DNA from: Rhodococcus tukisamuensis NBRC 100609
GTDB taxonomy: Bacteria; Actinomycetota; Actinomycetes; Mycobacteriales; Mycobacteriaceae
DNA: 64,000 nucleotides
Assembly: GCF_001894985.1 (NCBI RefSeq)
Contig: NZ_BCXG01000001.1
Coordinates: forward strand, 1 to 64,000
Reading direction: 5' to 3'
Made by a program: the position numbers and the translations under genes. Positions 35,307 to 44,245 of this stretch are shown piece after piece. Numbering within the stretch: the stretch's first letter is position 1; each line of letters begins with the position of its first letter. Under the pieces are notes generated by a model. The model worked only from the letters and a program-made list of their open reading frames with translations. It was not told the DNA's origin and searched no databases.

Positions 35307-36122
35307 ATGACGGACAATCCGACGACGGGCAAGCCGATGAAGAACGGCAAGCCGATGAAGAACAAGGAGTATCGCCACCACCTCGAGCCGCTGCACGCCG
35401 AACTCGTCGCCTTGCAGGAGTGGGTGAAGGCGTCCGGCGCGAAGATCTGCGTCGTGTTCGAGGGGCGCGACACCGCGGGGAAGGGCGGGGTCATCAAGGC
35501 GATCACCGAGCGGGTGAGCCCGCGGGTGTTCCGGGTCGTCGCGCTGCCGGCCCCCACCGAGCGGGAGAAGACGCAGATGTACGTGCAGCGGTACGTGCCG
35601 CACCTGCCGGCGGGCGGCGAGATCGTCATCTTCGACCGCAGTTGGTACAACCGCGCCGGTGTCGAACGCGTGATGGGTTTCTGCACGGAGGAGCAGGCTC
35701 ACCAGTTCCTCGAGCTCATCCCGACGGTCGAGCGCGCGATCGTGGAATCGGGAGTCATCCTGCTGAAGTACTGGCTGGAGGTGAGCGAGGAGGAGCAGAC
35801 TCGTCGCCTGCAGAGCCGGATCGACGACCCCCGGAAGATCTGGAAGCTCTCGGACCTCGACCTGAAGTCGTACAGCCGCTGGTACGACTACTCGCGGGCC
35901 CGGGACGAGATGATCCACTTCACCGACACCGGTTGGGCGCCCTGGTTCGTCGCGGTCAACGACGACAAGAAACGTGGACGTCTCAACATCATCAGTCACC
36001 TGCTGAGCCAGATTCCCTACGAGCCACTGCAGCGCCCCGACATCACCCTGCCGGAGCGGCAGGATGCCGACGGCTACGAGCCGCCGAAGCTACCACTGCA
36101 CTGGATTCCGACTCCCTACTGA
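35307..36122 (+). CDS. ppk2: Polyphosphate kinase 2 family protein
   Basis: A 271-residue PPK2 enzyme that transfers phosphate between polyphosphate and nucleotides. Walker A is FEGRDTAGKGG (51-61), Walker B FDRSWYNRAGVERVMGF (from 109), and the lid region carries RIDDPRKIWKLSDLDLKSY. The N terminus has two KPMKN repeats. Class I members mainly phosphorylate nucleoside diphosphates; this protein looks like that class by length and motifs, but the direction in the cell is uncertain. The next gene, a P-type ATPase, starts 28 bases later, so energy supply and ion transport may share a transcript. Confidence 0.92.
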   Translation: MTDNPTTGKPMKNGKPMKNKEYRHHLEPLHAELVALQEWVKASGAKICVVFEGRDTAGKGGVIKAITERVSPRVFRVVALPAPTEREKTQMYVQRYVPHLPAGGEIVIFDRSWYNRAGVERVMGFCTEEQAHQFLELIPTVERAIVESGVILLKYWLEVSEEEQTRRLQSRIDDPRKIWKLSDLDLKSYSRWYDYSRARDEMIHFTDTGWAPWFVAVNDDKKRGRLNIISHLLSQIPYEPLQRPDITLPERQDADGYEPPKLPLHWIPTPY

Positions 36123-36150
36123 GGGTCCGAGCAGGGAAGGACGAGCGGCC

Positions 36151-38946
36151 ATGGCGACGATGGAACCCGCGCCGGACGGGGCACACACCGGCCCGACCAC
36201 GCAGGCCCGCACGGACTGGCACGCCCGGGACGCCGAGACCGTGGTGTCCGCACTCGCCACCGATCCGCAGTCGGGTCTGACGGCGGGCGAGGTGGACGAA
36301 CGGCGCCGGCAGTACGGGCCCAACGTCATTGCCGCCGAGCCGGCGCCGTCGACGTGGTCGATCGCGCTGGTGCAGCTGAGGGATCCGATGAACCTGATGC
36401 TGGTCGCGGTGGCCGTGCTCAGCGTCGTCATCGGGGAGATCCCGACGGCGATCGTGGTCGCGGTGCTCGTCGGGCTCAACGTGGTGCTGGGCACCAGGCA
36501 GGAGGTGAAGGCACGCGCCAGCGTGGACGCGCTGGCGAAGATGCAGACGCCGCAGGGGCGGGTGATCCGCGGCGGAACGCTGATCCAGCTCGACGCCACC
36601 GAACTCGTGCCGGGCGACGTGGTGCAGCTCGAGGCGGGCGACATCGTGCCCGCGGACGGCCGCCTGCTCACCTCGGCCACCCTGGAGACCCAGGAGGCGG
36701 CACTCACCGGCGAGAGCGCTCCTGTCGCAAAGGATCCGCAGACGCTCGCCGCCGCCGACGTCCCGCTCGGCGACCGCAGCAACATGGCCTTCCAGAACAC
36801 CTCGGTCACCCGCGGCACCGCCACCATGGTGGTCACCGAGACGGGCATGCACACCCAGATGGGTCAGATCGCGTCGATGCTCTCGGCGGTGGCGCCGAGC
36901 AGGTCTCCGCTGCAGCGGGAACTGGACTCGCTGACCAAGGTGCTCGGCGTCATCGCGTGGACGGCGGTGGCGACCATCGTGGTCATCGGGATGATCCGGG
37001 GACAGGACGTCACGACGCTTCTGCTGCTGGGCATTTCGATGGGGGTGTCCGCGATCCCGACCGGCATGCCGACGTTTGTCCAGGCGATGCTGGCCTACGG
37101 CGCGCGGCAGTTGGCCGATGCGAAGGCCGTCGTGAAGAACCTGACGGATGTCGAGACGCTCGGCGCGACCAGCGCGATCAACTCGGACAAGACCGGCACC
37201 CTGACGATGAACCAGATGACCGTGCGGTCGCTGTACTTCCACGGCCGGTGGTACACGGTCGAGGGTGAGGGCTACGCCAAGTCCGGGAAGATCACCCAGG
37301 TGGCGGGCGAGCCGGTCCCGGACTTCACGCTGCTGGCGTACGGGCTGTGTCTCGACAGCGACGCCACCGTCTCCGACACCGGCGAGGTCGTCGGCGACCC
37401 GACCGAGGCCGCGCTGGTGGTGCTCGCGGCGAAGATCGGCGTCGACGCCCCGCGCACGCGGCGGACCTACCCGCGCGTCGCCACGGTGCCGTTCGACTCC
37501 GCGTACAAGTTCATGGCGACCTTCCACCACCTCCAGGTCGACGGCGGCACCCAGTTCGTGGAACTGGTCAAGGGCGGACCCGACGTGGTCCTGGCCAGGT
37601 GCACGACCGCCTTCCGGCCGGGCCGGCAGACGGTCCCGCTCGACGAGGTCCGGGAGGAACTGGCGGCGGCGAACCGGACCATGTCCGAGAAGGGGCTTCG
37701 CGTGCTGGCGTTCGCCGCCCGCCGACTCGACGGGAGCGAGGACGCCGCGGCGGCCGACCCCATGTCGTTGGTCGACGACCTCACGTTCGTCGGCATGGTC
37801 GGCATCATCGACCCGCTGCGGCCGGAGGCGATCGAAGCGGTGCGCATCGCGCACGAGGCGGGCATCGCCGTTCGGATGATCACCGGCGACCACGCGATCA
37901 CCGCATCCGCGATCGGCGCCGAGCTCGGCCTCGGACCCGGCGCGATCGGCGGCCCAGAACTCCAGGCCATGACCGACGAGGAACTGTCGGCGGCCCTGCC
38001 CGAACTGCACGTGTTCGGACGCGTCACTCCACAGGACAAACTGCGGCTGGCCGACATCATGCAGAAGGACGGCGCCGTCGTCGCGATGACGGGGGACGCC
38101 GTCAACGACGCCGCCGCGCTGAAGAAGGCCGACATCGGCGTGGCCATGGGCTCGGGCAGCGAAGTCACCAAACAGGCGGGCAAGATGGTGCTCACCGACG
38201 ACAACTTCGGGACCCTGATCACAGCAATTCGCCTGGGCCGCAACATCTACGAGAAGATCGTGTCGTACATCCGGTACCAGATGTCGAAACTCTTCTCGCT
38301 GGTTCTGCTGTTCCTCGTCGCGAGCATCTTCAACATCAACGACGGGGTCGCACTCACGCCGCTGATGGTGCTCTTCCAGCACTTCTTCATCACCCTGTTC
38401 CCGGTGGCCGTCATCATGCTCGACCCAGCGCCGCCGGACCTGATGAACAAGCCGCCTCGCGACCGCGCGATGCCGATCGCGAACCGGCCGGCGTTTGTCC
38501 AGTGGTTGGCGTACGGGGTGCTGCAGTTCGCGCTCACGCTTGCCGCGATGCTCCTCGCCCCGGGCGAGATGAGCACGACCGAGGCGAACGTCCCCATGAC
38601 GACGGCCTTCGTGGTGCTCTCGCTCGGTTCCGTCCTCGGGGGGCTCGCCATGCGGCGCGACCCGGAATCCGGACTCGTCCCTCCCGTCCTCGGCGCGCTC
38701 AAGATCCTGTCGGTCCCGATCGTCGTCACGGTGTTCGCGGTCGAGATCGGCTTCCTCCAGGACCTCCTGATGACGACGTCGTTGACGGGAGATCAGTGGC
38801 TCGCCTGCCTCGGCTGGTCGCTGATCGTCCCGATCGTCGTGGAGGCGGACAAGGCGCTGCGGCGTCGGCGTCGCCGCCGCGCGGCGCCGCTCCCGCCGAT
38901 CCCCGCCGAGGTCGCCGTCGACCCGCAACGGGCCCGCGCCCGCTGA
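36151..38946 (+). CDS. P-type cation-transporting ATPase
   Basis: A 931-residue P2-like ATPase. It has an N-terminal cation ATPase domain (DAETVVSALATDPQSGL), the actuator loop LTGES, the phosphorylation site SDKTGTLT, KGGPDVVL in the nucleotide domain and a C-terminal six-helix block. Two motifs deviate: the hinge reads MTGDAVNDAAALKKADIG instead of GDGVNDAPAL, and the M4 ion site reads AIPTGMPTFV rather than PEGLP. The substrate is therefore uncertain (calcium, sodium, potassium or proton). I use the ATG at 36151 after AGGGAAGG. It follows ppk2 by 28 bases and precedes a SulP transporter by nine. Confidence 0.88.
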   Translation: MATMEPAPDGAHTGPTTQARTDWHARDAETVVSALATDPQSGLTAGEVDERRRQYGPNVIAAEPAPSTWSIALVQLRDPMNLMLVAVAVLSVVIGEIPTAIVVAVLVGLNVVLGTRQEVKARASVDALAKMQTPQGRVIRGGTLIQLDATELVPGDVVQLEAGDIVPADGRLLTSATLETQEAALTGESAPVAKDPQTLAAADVPLGDRSNMAFQNTSVTRGTATMVVTETGMHTQMGQIASMLSAVAPSRSPLQRELDSLTKVLGVIAWTAVATIVVIGMIRGQDVTTLLLLGISMGVSAIPTGMPTFVQAMLAYGARQLADAKAVVKNLTDVETLGATSAINSDKTGTLTMNQMTVRSLYFHGRWYTVEGEGYAKSGKITQVAGEPVPDFTLLAYGLCLDSDATVSDTGEVVGDPTEAALVVLAAKIGVDAPRTRRTYPRVATVPFDSAYKFMATFHHLQVDGGTQFVELVKGGPDVVLARCTTAFRPGRQTVPLDEVREELAAANRTMSEKGLRVLAFAARRLDGSEDAAAADPMSLVDDLTFVGMVGIIDPLRPEAIEAVRIAHEAGIAVRMITGDHAITASAIGAELGLGPGAIGGPELQAMTDEELSAALPELHVFGRVTPQDKLRLADIMQKDGAVVAMTGDAVNDAAALKKADIGVAMGSGSEVTKQAGKMVLTDDNFGTLITAIRLGRNIYEKIVSYIRYQMSKLFSLVLLFLVASIFNINDGVALTPLMVLFQHFFITLFPVAVIMLDPAPPDLMNKPPRDRAMPIANRPAFVQWLAYGVLQFALTLAAMLLAPGEMSTTEANVPMTTAFVVLSLGSVLGGLAMRRDPESGLVPPVLGALKILSVPIVVTVFAVEIGFLQDLLMTTSLTGDQWLACLGWSLIVPIVVEADKALRRRRRRRAAPLPPIPAEVAVDPQRARAR

Positions 38947-38955
38947 CCGCGAACC

Positions 38956-40665
38956 ATGTCCTGGCGAGAAGGTCTGGGCAGGTTGCCCGGGGTCGTGACG
39001 GCCCGGGGGTACCGCCGTGAGTGGCTGCGCGCCGACGTCACTGCCGGCCTCGTCCTCACCGCCCTGCTGATCCCCGCCGGGATGGGGTACGCCGAGGCCG
39101 CCGGGTTGCCCGCGTACGCCGGCCTCTACGCCACCATCGTGCCGCTCCTCGCGTACGCGCTGGTGGGGCCGTCGAAGATTCTCGTGCTCGGCCCGGACTC
39201 GTCGCTGGCACCGCTCATCGCCGCCGCGGTGCTGCCGTTGGCGGTGACCGGGGACCCCGACGAGGCGCTCGCCCTCGCCGGCGTGCTGGCCGTCCTCGTC
39301 GGGCTCATCCTCCTCGTCGGCGGGTTCCTGAATCTCGGCTTCGTCACCGAGCTGCTCTCGAAGCCCATCCGGCTCGGATACCTCAACGCGATCGCGCTCA
39401 TCGTCGTGGTCGGTCAGCTGCCCAAGCTGCTCGGGATCTCGGTCGACGCGTCCGGGGTGCTCGGCGAGATCGCGGAGATCGGGCAGGCCGTGGTCGGCGG
39501 GGAGGTCGATCCCCTCGCCGCCGCGGTCGGCATCGGCTCGCTGGCCGTCATCGTCGGGTTCCGGGTGTGGCTCCCCGCAGTGCCCGGGGTGCTGGTGGCC
39601 GTGGTCGGGGCGATCGTGCTGTCCGCCTCGGCGGGACTCACCGACGACATCGGGATGGTCGGTGCGCTGCCGAAGGGGTTGCCGCTGCCGACCGTCGGCG
39701 GTGTCGACTGGCAGGACGTCGGGCACCTGATCGGGCCCGCGGCCGGTATCGCCCTGATCGCGTTCGCAGACAGCGGCGTGCTCTCGCGCACCTTCGCCGC
39801 CCGGCACGGGGAGGACGTGAACGGCAGCACCGAGATGAAGGCGATCGGGGTCGCCAACGTGGCCGGCGGGCTGTTCGGCGGCTTCCCGATCTCGGCGAGC
39901 GGGTCCCGGACCCCGGTGGCCGAACAGAGCGGCGCCCGCACCCAACTGGCCGGCGTCGTCGGCGCCCTCGCGGTACTGCTGTTCGTGCTCGTCGCGCCCG
40001 GGGTCACCGCCTACCTACCCGATGCCACCCTCGGGGCCGTGGTGATCGTCGCGGCCACGGCGCTGGTCGACGTGCGCGGCATGGTCCGGATGTGGCGCAT
40101 GAGCACCGTGGAGTTCGGCCTCGCGGCGGCGGCGTTCCTCGGGGTGGCGCTGGTGGGCGTGCTGCAGGGCATCCTCGTGGCGATCGGGCTGTCGTTCGTC
40201 GCGGTGGTCGCGCAGGCCTGGCAGCCGTACCGCACCGAACTCGTCGAGACGACGGACCGCCCGGGCTTCCACGACGTCGTGCGGCACCCCTCCGGGGACC
40301 GCATCCCCGGACTGGTGCTGGTGCGGTTCGACGCGCCACTCTTCTTCGCGAACGGCCAGATATTCGACGAGTACGTGCGGTCGGTGGTGGCGAAGGCCCC
40401 GACCCCGGTCGAGTGGGTGGTCGTCGCGGCCGAGCCGATCACCGGACTCGACACCACCGCCGTCGACGAACTCGTCGACCTCGACACGTACCTGGAGGGC
40501 AACGGGATCCGGTTGGCGTTCGCCGAGATGAAGGGCCCGGTCAAGGACCGGCTCATCCGGTTCGGGCTGGGCGAGAGGTTCGACGCGACGCACTTCTACC
40601 CCACCGTCGAGGCCGCCGTGAGCGACTTCCGGGCTCGCAGCCCCGGGCACTCGGCCGACAGCTGA
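38956..40665 (+). CDS. SulP-family anion transporter with STAS domain
   Basis: A 569-residue transporter. The SulP domain (about residues 15-430) contains the signature PAGMGYAEAAGLPAYAGLYA and ISASGSRTPVAEQSGARTQL. The C-terminal STAS domain (about 455-560) contains LVLVRFDAPLFFANGQIFDE and the phosphorylation-type loop GLDTTAVDEL. SulP proteins carry sulfate, bicarbonate or dicarboxylates; no sulfate-assimilation genes are nearby. Its start lies nine bases after the ATPase stop, so the two are probably one operon and may jointly manage ion balance. Confidence 0.92.
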   Translation: MSWREGLGRLPGVVTARGYRREWLRADVTAGLVLTALLIPAGMGYAEAAGLPAYAGLYATIVPLLAYALVGPSKILVLGPDSSLAPLIAAAVLPLAVTGDPDEALALAGVLAVLVGLILLVGGFLNLGFVTELLSKPIRLGYLNAIALIVVVGQLPKLLGISVDASGVLGEIAEIGQAVVGGEVDPLAAAVGIGSLAVIVGFRVWLPAVPGVLVAVVGAIVLSASAGLTDDIGMVGALPKGLPLPTVGGVDWQDVGHLIGPAAGIALIAFADSGVLSRTFAARHGEDVNGSTEMKAIGVANVAGGLFGGFPISASGSRTPVAEQSGARTQLAGVVGALAVLLFVLVAPGVTAYLPDATLGAVVIVAATALVDVRGMVRMWRMSTVEFGLAAAAFLGVALVGVLQGILVAIGLSFVAVVAQAWQPYRTELVETTDRPGFHDVVRHPSGDRIPGLVLVRFDAPLFFANGQIFDEYVRSVVAKAPTPVEWVVVAAEPITGLDTTAVDELVDLDTYLEGNGIRLAFAEMKGPVKDRLIRFGLGERFDATHFYPTVEAAVSDFRARSPGHSADS

Positions 40666-40686
40666 CGGCCGGCGCGACCGGGAGGT

Positions 40687-42045
40687 TCAGCCGCCCGACC
40701 CGGATCGGGAGCCGGCGCGAGGCCGGGACGCGATCTGCCACAGTCGAACCCAGTCGAAGGCAGGCGCGGAGGTACGCACCCCGGGTCGCGTCCTGGGAAC
40801 CTGTACCCGCAGGGCGCCGGGTTCGACGGTGCACCGCACCGGGGTACGGAGCAGCAGGGATTCGCCGTCGACCCCCACCGGGATCTCCGGGGTGTCGGCG
40901 TCGACGACCACCTCGGCCGCCGTCAGCTGCGTCAGACCCTGAACTCGGGTGCGGCGCAGCAGGCCGACCGCCTGGCGCGTGTTCGTCACCGTCAGCGCGA
41001 CCGCACCGAGGACGCCGCGGTCGAGACGGTCCCGGTGGCTCAGTCCCGCGAGGTCGCTGTTGCCGTAGGGGTTGTTGCTCACCAGGACCGCCTGCGGTCC
41101 GGTCACCACCGTGTCGCCGATTCGCGCGACGAGTCGAGGCCCGGTGTGTCCGGTGAGCAGATCCGGGAGCAGCCCCAGCACGGTGCCCGTCTTGTCGTCC
41201 CGGTAGGCGGGGCTTCGGACGATTTCGGCGTAGACGCCGAACGAGGCGTTGTTGACGAAGGTGCGGCCGTTGATGGTGCCGAGGTCGACGCGAAGCTCGA
41301 CGCCGTCCCGGATCGCGTCCAGTGAACGGGTCGGATCGGTGCGGTCGAGGCCGAGGTCCATCGCGAAGTGGTTGCGGGTTCCGGCGCTGATCACCAGGAA
41401 CGGCAGTCGGTGTTCGGCGGCGACCGCTGCCACCAGCGCCTGGGTCCCGTCCCCGCCCGCCACCCCCAGCAGGTCGGCGCCGTCGGCCACCGCCTGGCGC
41501 GCCAGCGCGGTGACGTCGACAATGCCGGGTCCCTCGAGCAGCGCGACCTCGGCGCCCAGTTCCTCGGCCCGGCGCACCAGGTCGAACTTGGCGACCTTCC
41601 CCCCGCCGGAATGCGGGTTCATGATCAGGAACGGGTGTTGTGGTGGCGGCGCGGGCAACTCCGGCATGGCGGCCTCCGAGCGTCCGCCGCGCAGGGCGGC
41701 GCGGGCGCACACGAGGGACAGCAGCCCCAGCGCGTACGCGACCAGCACCTCCAGCAGCAGGCCGGCGCGGACGAACATGGCCAGGACGGCGATCGGTGCG
41801 AGCACCGCCACGCCCAGGGAGATCCACCTCGCCGCCCCGCGGCGGGTGAGGAACCAGTACAGGGCGGCCACCGTGACCACCACACCGCCGACCCCGACGA
41901 CGACCAACCCCACCGTGCCCAGTAATCCGGCGGACAGCACGGGCACCGCCGCCGCGCCGAACGCACACACCAGCGCCGCCCACGCCCACCAGCGCCGGGC
42001 GCCGTCCCCGGTGACCACCTGTTCGACCGACGGATACTCGGACAT
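40687..42045 (-). CDS. Diacylglycerol kinase family lipid kinase with membrane N terminus
   Basis: A 452-residue protein. Residues 20-115 form about four helices, and residues 136-440 form the DAGK catalytic domain: NPHSGGGKV (143-151), the ATP-binding GVAGGDGTQ (195-202), ISAGTRNHFAMDLGL and the C-terminal strand GVDGES. Such enzymes phosphorylate diacylglycerol or related lipids; in mycobacteria relatives act in phosphatidylinositol-mannoside synthesis. Fusion to an N-terminal membrane block fits work at the bilayer. It converges on the SulP gene 21 bases away. The substrate is not certain. Confidence 0.87.
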   Translation of the reverse strand: MSEYPSVEQVVTGDGARRWWAWAALVCAFGAAAVPVLSAGLLGTVGLVVVGVGGVVVTVAALYWFLTRRGAARWISLGVAVLAPIAVLAMFVRAGLLLEVLVAYALGLLSLVCARAALRGGRSEAAMPELPAPPPQHPFLIMNPHSGGGKVAKFDLVRRAEELGAEVALLEGPGIVDVTALARQAVADGADLLGVAGGDGTQALVAAVAAEHRLPFLVISAGTRNHFAMDLGLDRTDPTRSLDAIRDGVELRVDLGTINGRTFVNNASFGVYAEIVRSPAYRDDKTGTVLGLLPDLLTGHTGPRLVARIGDTVVTGPQAVLVSNNPYGNSDLAGLSHRDRLDRGVLGAVALTVTNTRQAVGLLRRTRVQGLTQLTAAEVVVDADTPEIPVGVDGESLLLRTPVRCTVEPGALRVQVPRTRPGVRTSAPAFDWVRLWQIASRPRAGSRSGSGG

Positions 42046-42181
42046 CTGATCGGGCCTTCCCGGCGGAGGTGCGACTTGCCGTCTGGTTCATCATCCACCC
42101 GGAGGGGGACGATCACAGCGGTATTGCCGACGCCCCGGAACGTAGCCGGCGTCTACTGACACCGCCGCGAGGCCGGAGACG

Positions 42182-44209
42182 TCAGGACGCCAGCTGCCGC
42201 CACAGGAACTCGTAGGTCAGCGCGGACTTGAACGCCTGCTGCGCGTTGTCCGCGGCGCCGCCGTGCCCGCCCTCGATGTTCTCGTGGTACCAGACCGGAT
42301 GGCCCTGTTCCTCGAGCAGCGCGGCCATCTTCCGCGCGTGCCCGGGGTGCACCCGGTCGTCACGCGTCGAGGTGGCGATCAGGACCGGCGGGTAGGCGCG
42401 GTCCGGGTCGGTGTTCTGGTACGGCGAGTACTGCGAGATGAACTCCCACTCGGCCGGGTCGTCGGGGTCGCCGTACTCGGCCATCCAGGACGCGCCGGCC
42501 AGCAGCAGATGGTAGCGCCGCATGTCCAGCAGCGGCACCTGGCACACGATGGCACCGAAGAGTTCGGGGTACCGCGTGAGCATGACGCCCATCAGCAGCC
42601 CGCCGTTGCTGCCGCCGTGTGCTCCGAGTTGCGCGGCGGTGGTGATCCCGCGCGCGACCAGGTCGCGCGCGACCGCGGCGAAGTCCTCGAATGCCTTGTG
42701 TCGACCGGCCTTGAGCGCCTGGGTGTGCCAATCGGGGCCGTATTCGCCGCCGCCGCGGATGTTCGCGACCACGTAGGTGCCGCCGCGCTCGAGCCAGCCC
42801 AGGCCCAGGGCGCCGCTGTAGCCCGGCACCATCGAGTTCTCGAAGCCGCCGTAGCCGTACAGCAGGGTCGGCCCGGCCGGGGCGCCGTCGCGGCGGACCG
42901 TGAAGTACGGGACCGACGTGCCGTCGTCGGACGTGGCGAAGTGCTGTGTGACGGTGAGAGATTCGGCGTCGAAGAAGGTCGGCGCCTGCTTGAGCGACTC
43001 GACGGGCTCGCCGACGTAGCCGTGCAGCAGCGTGGCGGGCGTGGTGTACCCGCTGGAGTTGAGGAAGTACTCGTCGCTCTCGACCGGATCGACGTCGAGG
43101 ACGTCGGTGGCGTTGAGCGCGGGCAGGCCCTCGAACGGCACGTCGGACCAGCCGTCGGGGTGCGGGGTGAGCACCCGCATCCGGGTCTGCACGTCCCGCA
43201 GGGTCACCAGCAGCAGGTGGTGGCGCGTCCAGACGGACTGCTCGAGTGAGGTGTGCGCGTCGGGTTCGAAGAGCACCGTCAGCTCCCGCGACCCCGCCAG
43301 GTAGTCGTCGTACCGCGCGGCCAGCAGTGTGCCCGAGGCGAATTCAAGATCCCCGACGGTCCAGGGGGAGCGGGTGCGGACCAGCAGCCACTCGCGGTGC
43401 ACCGACAGCCCGGCGTCCTCGGGCGTATCGATCCGGACCAGGTCGCCGTCGCCCCGCAGTTCGAAGCGCTGTGAGGAGTAGAAGTCGACGGCGCGGTCGA
43501 CGAAGTCCCGCTCGAAGCCGGGCGTGCGGTCGTGCCAGGCGGACACCGCCACGTCGGTCTGCTTGCCCTCGTAGACGGGCACCGCCTCGTCGACCGGGGT
43601 GCCGCGGCGCCAGCGTGCGGACACCCGCGGGTACCCGGAGTCGGTGAGGGAGCCGTCGCCGGTGTCGGTGCCGACGAACACGGTGTCGATGTCGATCCAG
43701 TCGACGTCGGACTTGGCCTCGGGCAGGAAGAAACCGCCCTCCTCGGGCGTCACGAACTCGCGTCGAACCAGGTCGAACTCGCGGATCACGGCGGCGTCGG
43801 CGCCGCCGCGCGAGAGGCTGATCAGGGCTCGGGTCTCGTCGGGCCGCAGTACCTGCGAGGAGGTCCACACCCAGTTCTCGCCCTCGGCCTCGGCCAGCGC
43901 GTCGAGGTCGCACAGCACGTCCCAACGCGGTGCCGCGGTGCGGTACTCGTCCATGGTGGTGCGCCGCCACAGCCCCCGCACGTGCGTACCGTCGCGCCAG
44001 AAGTTGTAGAGGAACTCGCCACGGCGGCGGACGTACGGGATCCGGGCGTCGGTGTCGAGCACCGCCCGGATCCGCTCCCGCAACCCGGCGAACTCGGCGT
44101 CGTCGGCGAATTCGGCGACGGTGCGGGCGTTGCGGGCGCGCACCCAGTCCAGGGCGGCGTCGCCGGTGACATCCTCGAGCCAGAGATACGGGTCGGTCAT
44201 GTCGGACAT
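42182..44209 (-). CDS. Prolyl oligopeptidase family serine peptidase (S9A)
   Basis: A 675-residue peptidase, probably the counterpart of Rv0457c. The N terminus YLWLEDVTGDAALDWVRARN is typical of the family. Residues up to about 400 form the beta-propeller gate, and the hydrolase domain follows. The catalytic triad is Ser in HGGSNGGLL (near residue 537), Asp in STRDDRVHP and His in EGGHGG. It cuts short peptides, usually after proline, in the cytoplasm since no signal peptide is seen. Starts at 44209 or at the ATG three codons later (44200) are both possible. It diverges from a dipeptidase gene 36 bases away, suggesting a joint role in peptide turnover. Confidence 0.9.
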   Translation of the reverse strand: MSDMTDPYLWLEDVTGDAALDWVRARNARTVAEFADDAEFAGLRERIRAVLDTDARIPYVRRRGEFLYNFWRDGTHVRGLWRRTTMDEYRTAAPRWDVLCDLDALAEAEGENWVWTSSQVLRPDETRALISLSRGGADAAVIREFDLVRREFVTPEEGGFFLPEAKSDVDWIDIDTVFVGTDTGDGSLTDSGYPRVSARWRRGTPVDEAVPVYEGKQTDVAVSAWHDRTPGFERDFVDRAVDFYSSQRFELRGDGDLVRIDTPEDAGLSVHREWLLVRTRSPWTVGDLEFASGTLLAARYDDYLAGSRELTVLFEPDAHTSLEQSVWTRHHLLLVTLRDVQTRMRVLTPHPDGWSDVPFEGLPALNATDVLDVDPVESDEYFLNSSGYTTPATLLHGYVGEPVESLKQAPTFFDAESLTVTQHFATSDDGTSVPYFTVRRDGAPAGPTLLYGYGGFENSMVPGYSGALGLGWLERGGTYVVANIRGGGEYGPDWHTQALKAGRHKAFEDFAAVARDLVARGITTAAQLGAHGGSNGGLLMGVMLTRYPELFGAIVCQVPLLDMRRYHLLLAGASWMAEYGDPDDPAEWEFISQYSPYQNTDPDRAYPPVLIATSTRDDRVHPGHARKMAALLEEQGHPVWYHENIEGGHGGAADNAQQAFKSALTYEFLWRQLAS

Positions 44210-44245
44210 TCTTGCAGTATCGGGCGATCGGCTAGCGTTCGGCGA

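Noticed and set aside
36043-39945. A 1300-codon minus-strand frame opposite the P-type ATPase and SulP genes
   Set aside because: It is rich in Arg, Gly, His and Asp with no hydrophobic core, the usual shadow of GC-rich coding DNA.
42046-42181. A tRNA-like GGTTCATCATCC sequence in the gap before the prolyl oligopeptidase
   Set aside because: No cloverleaf pairing could be built around it and there is no CCA-proximal acceptor stem.
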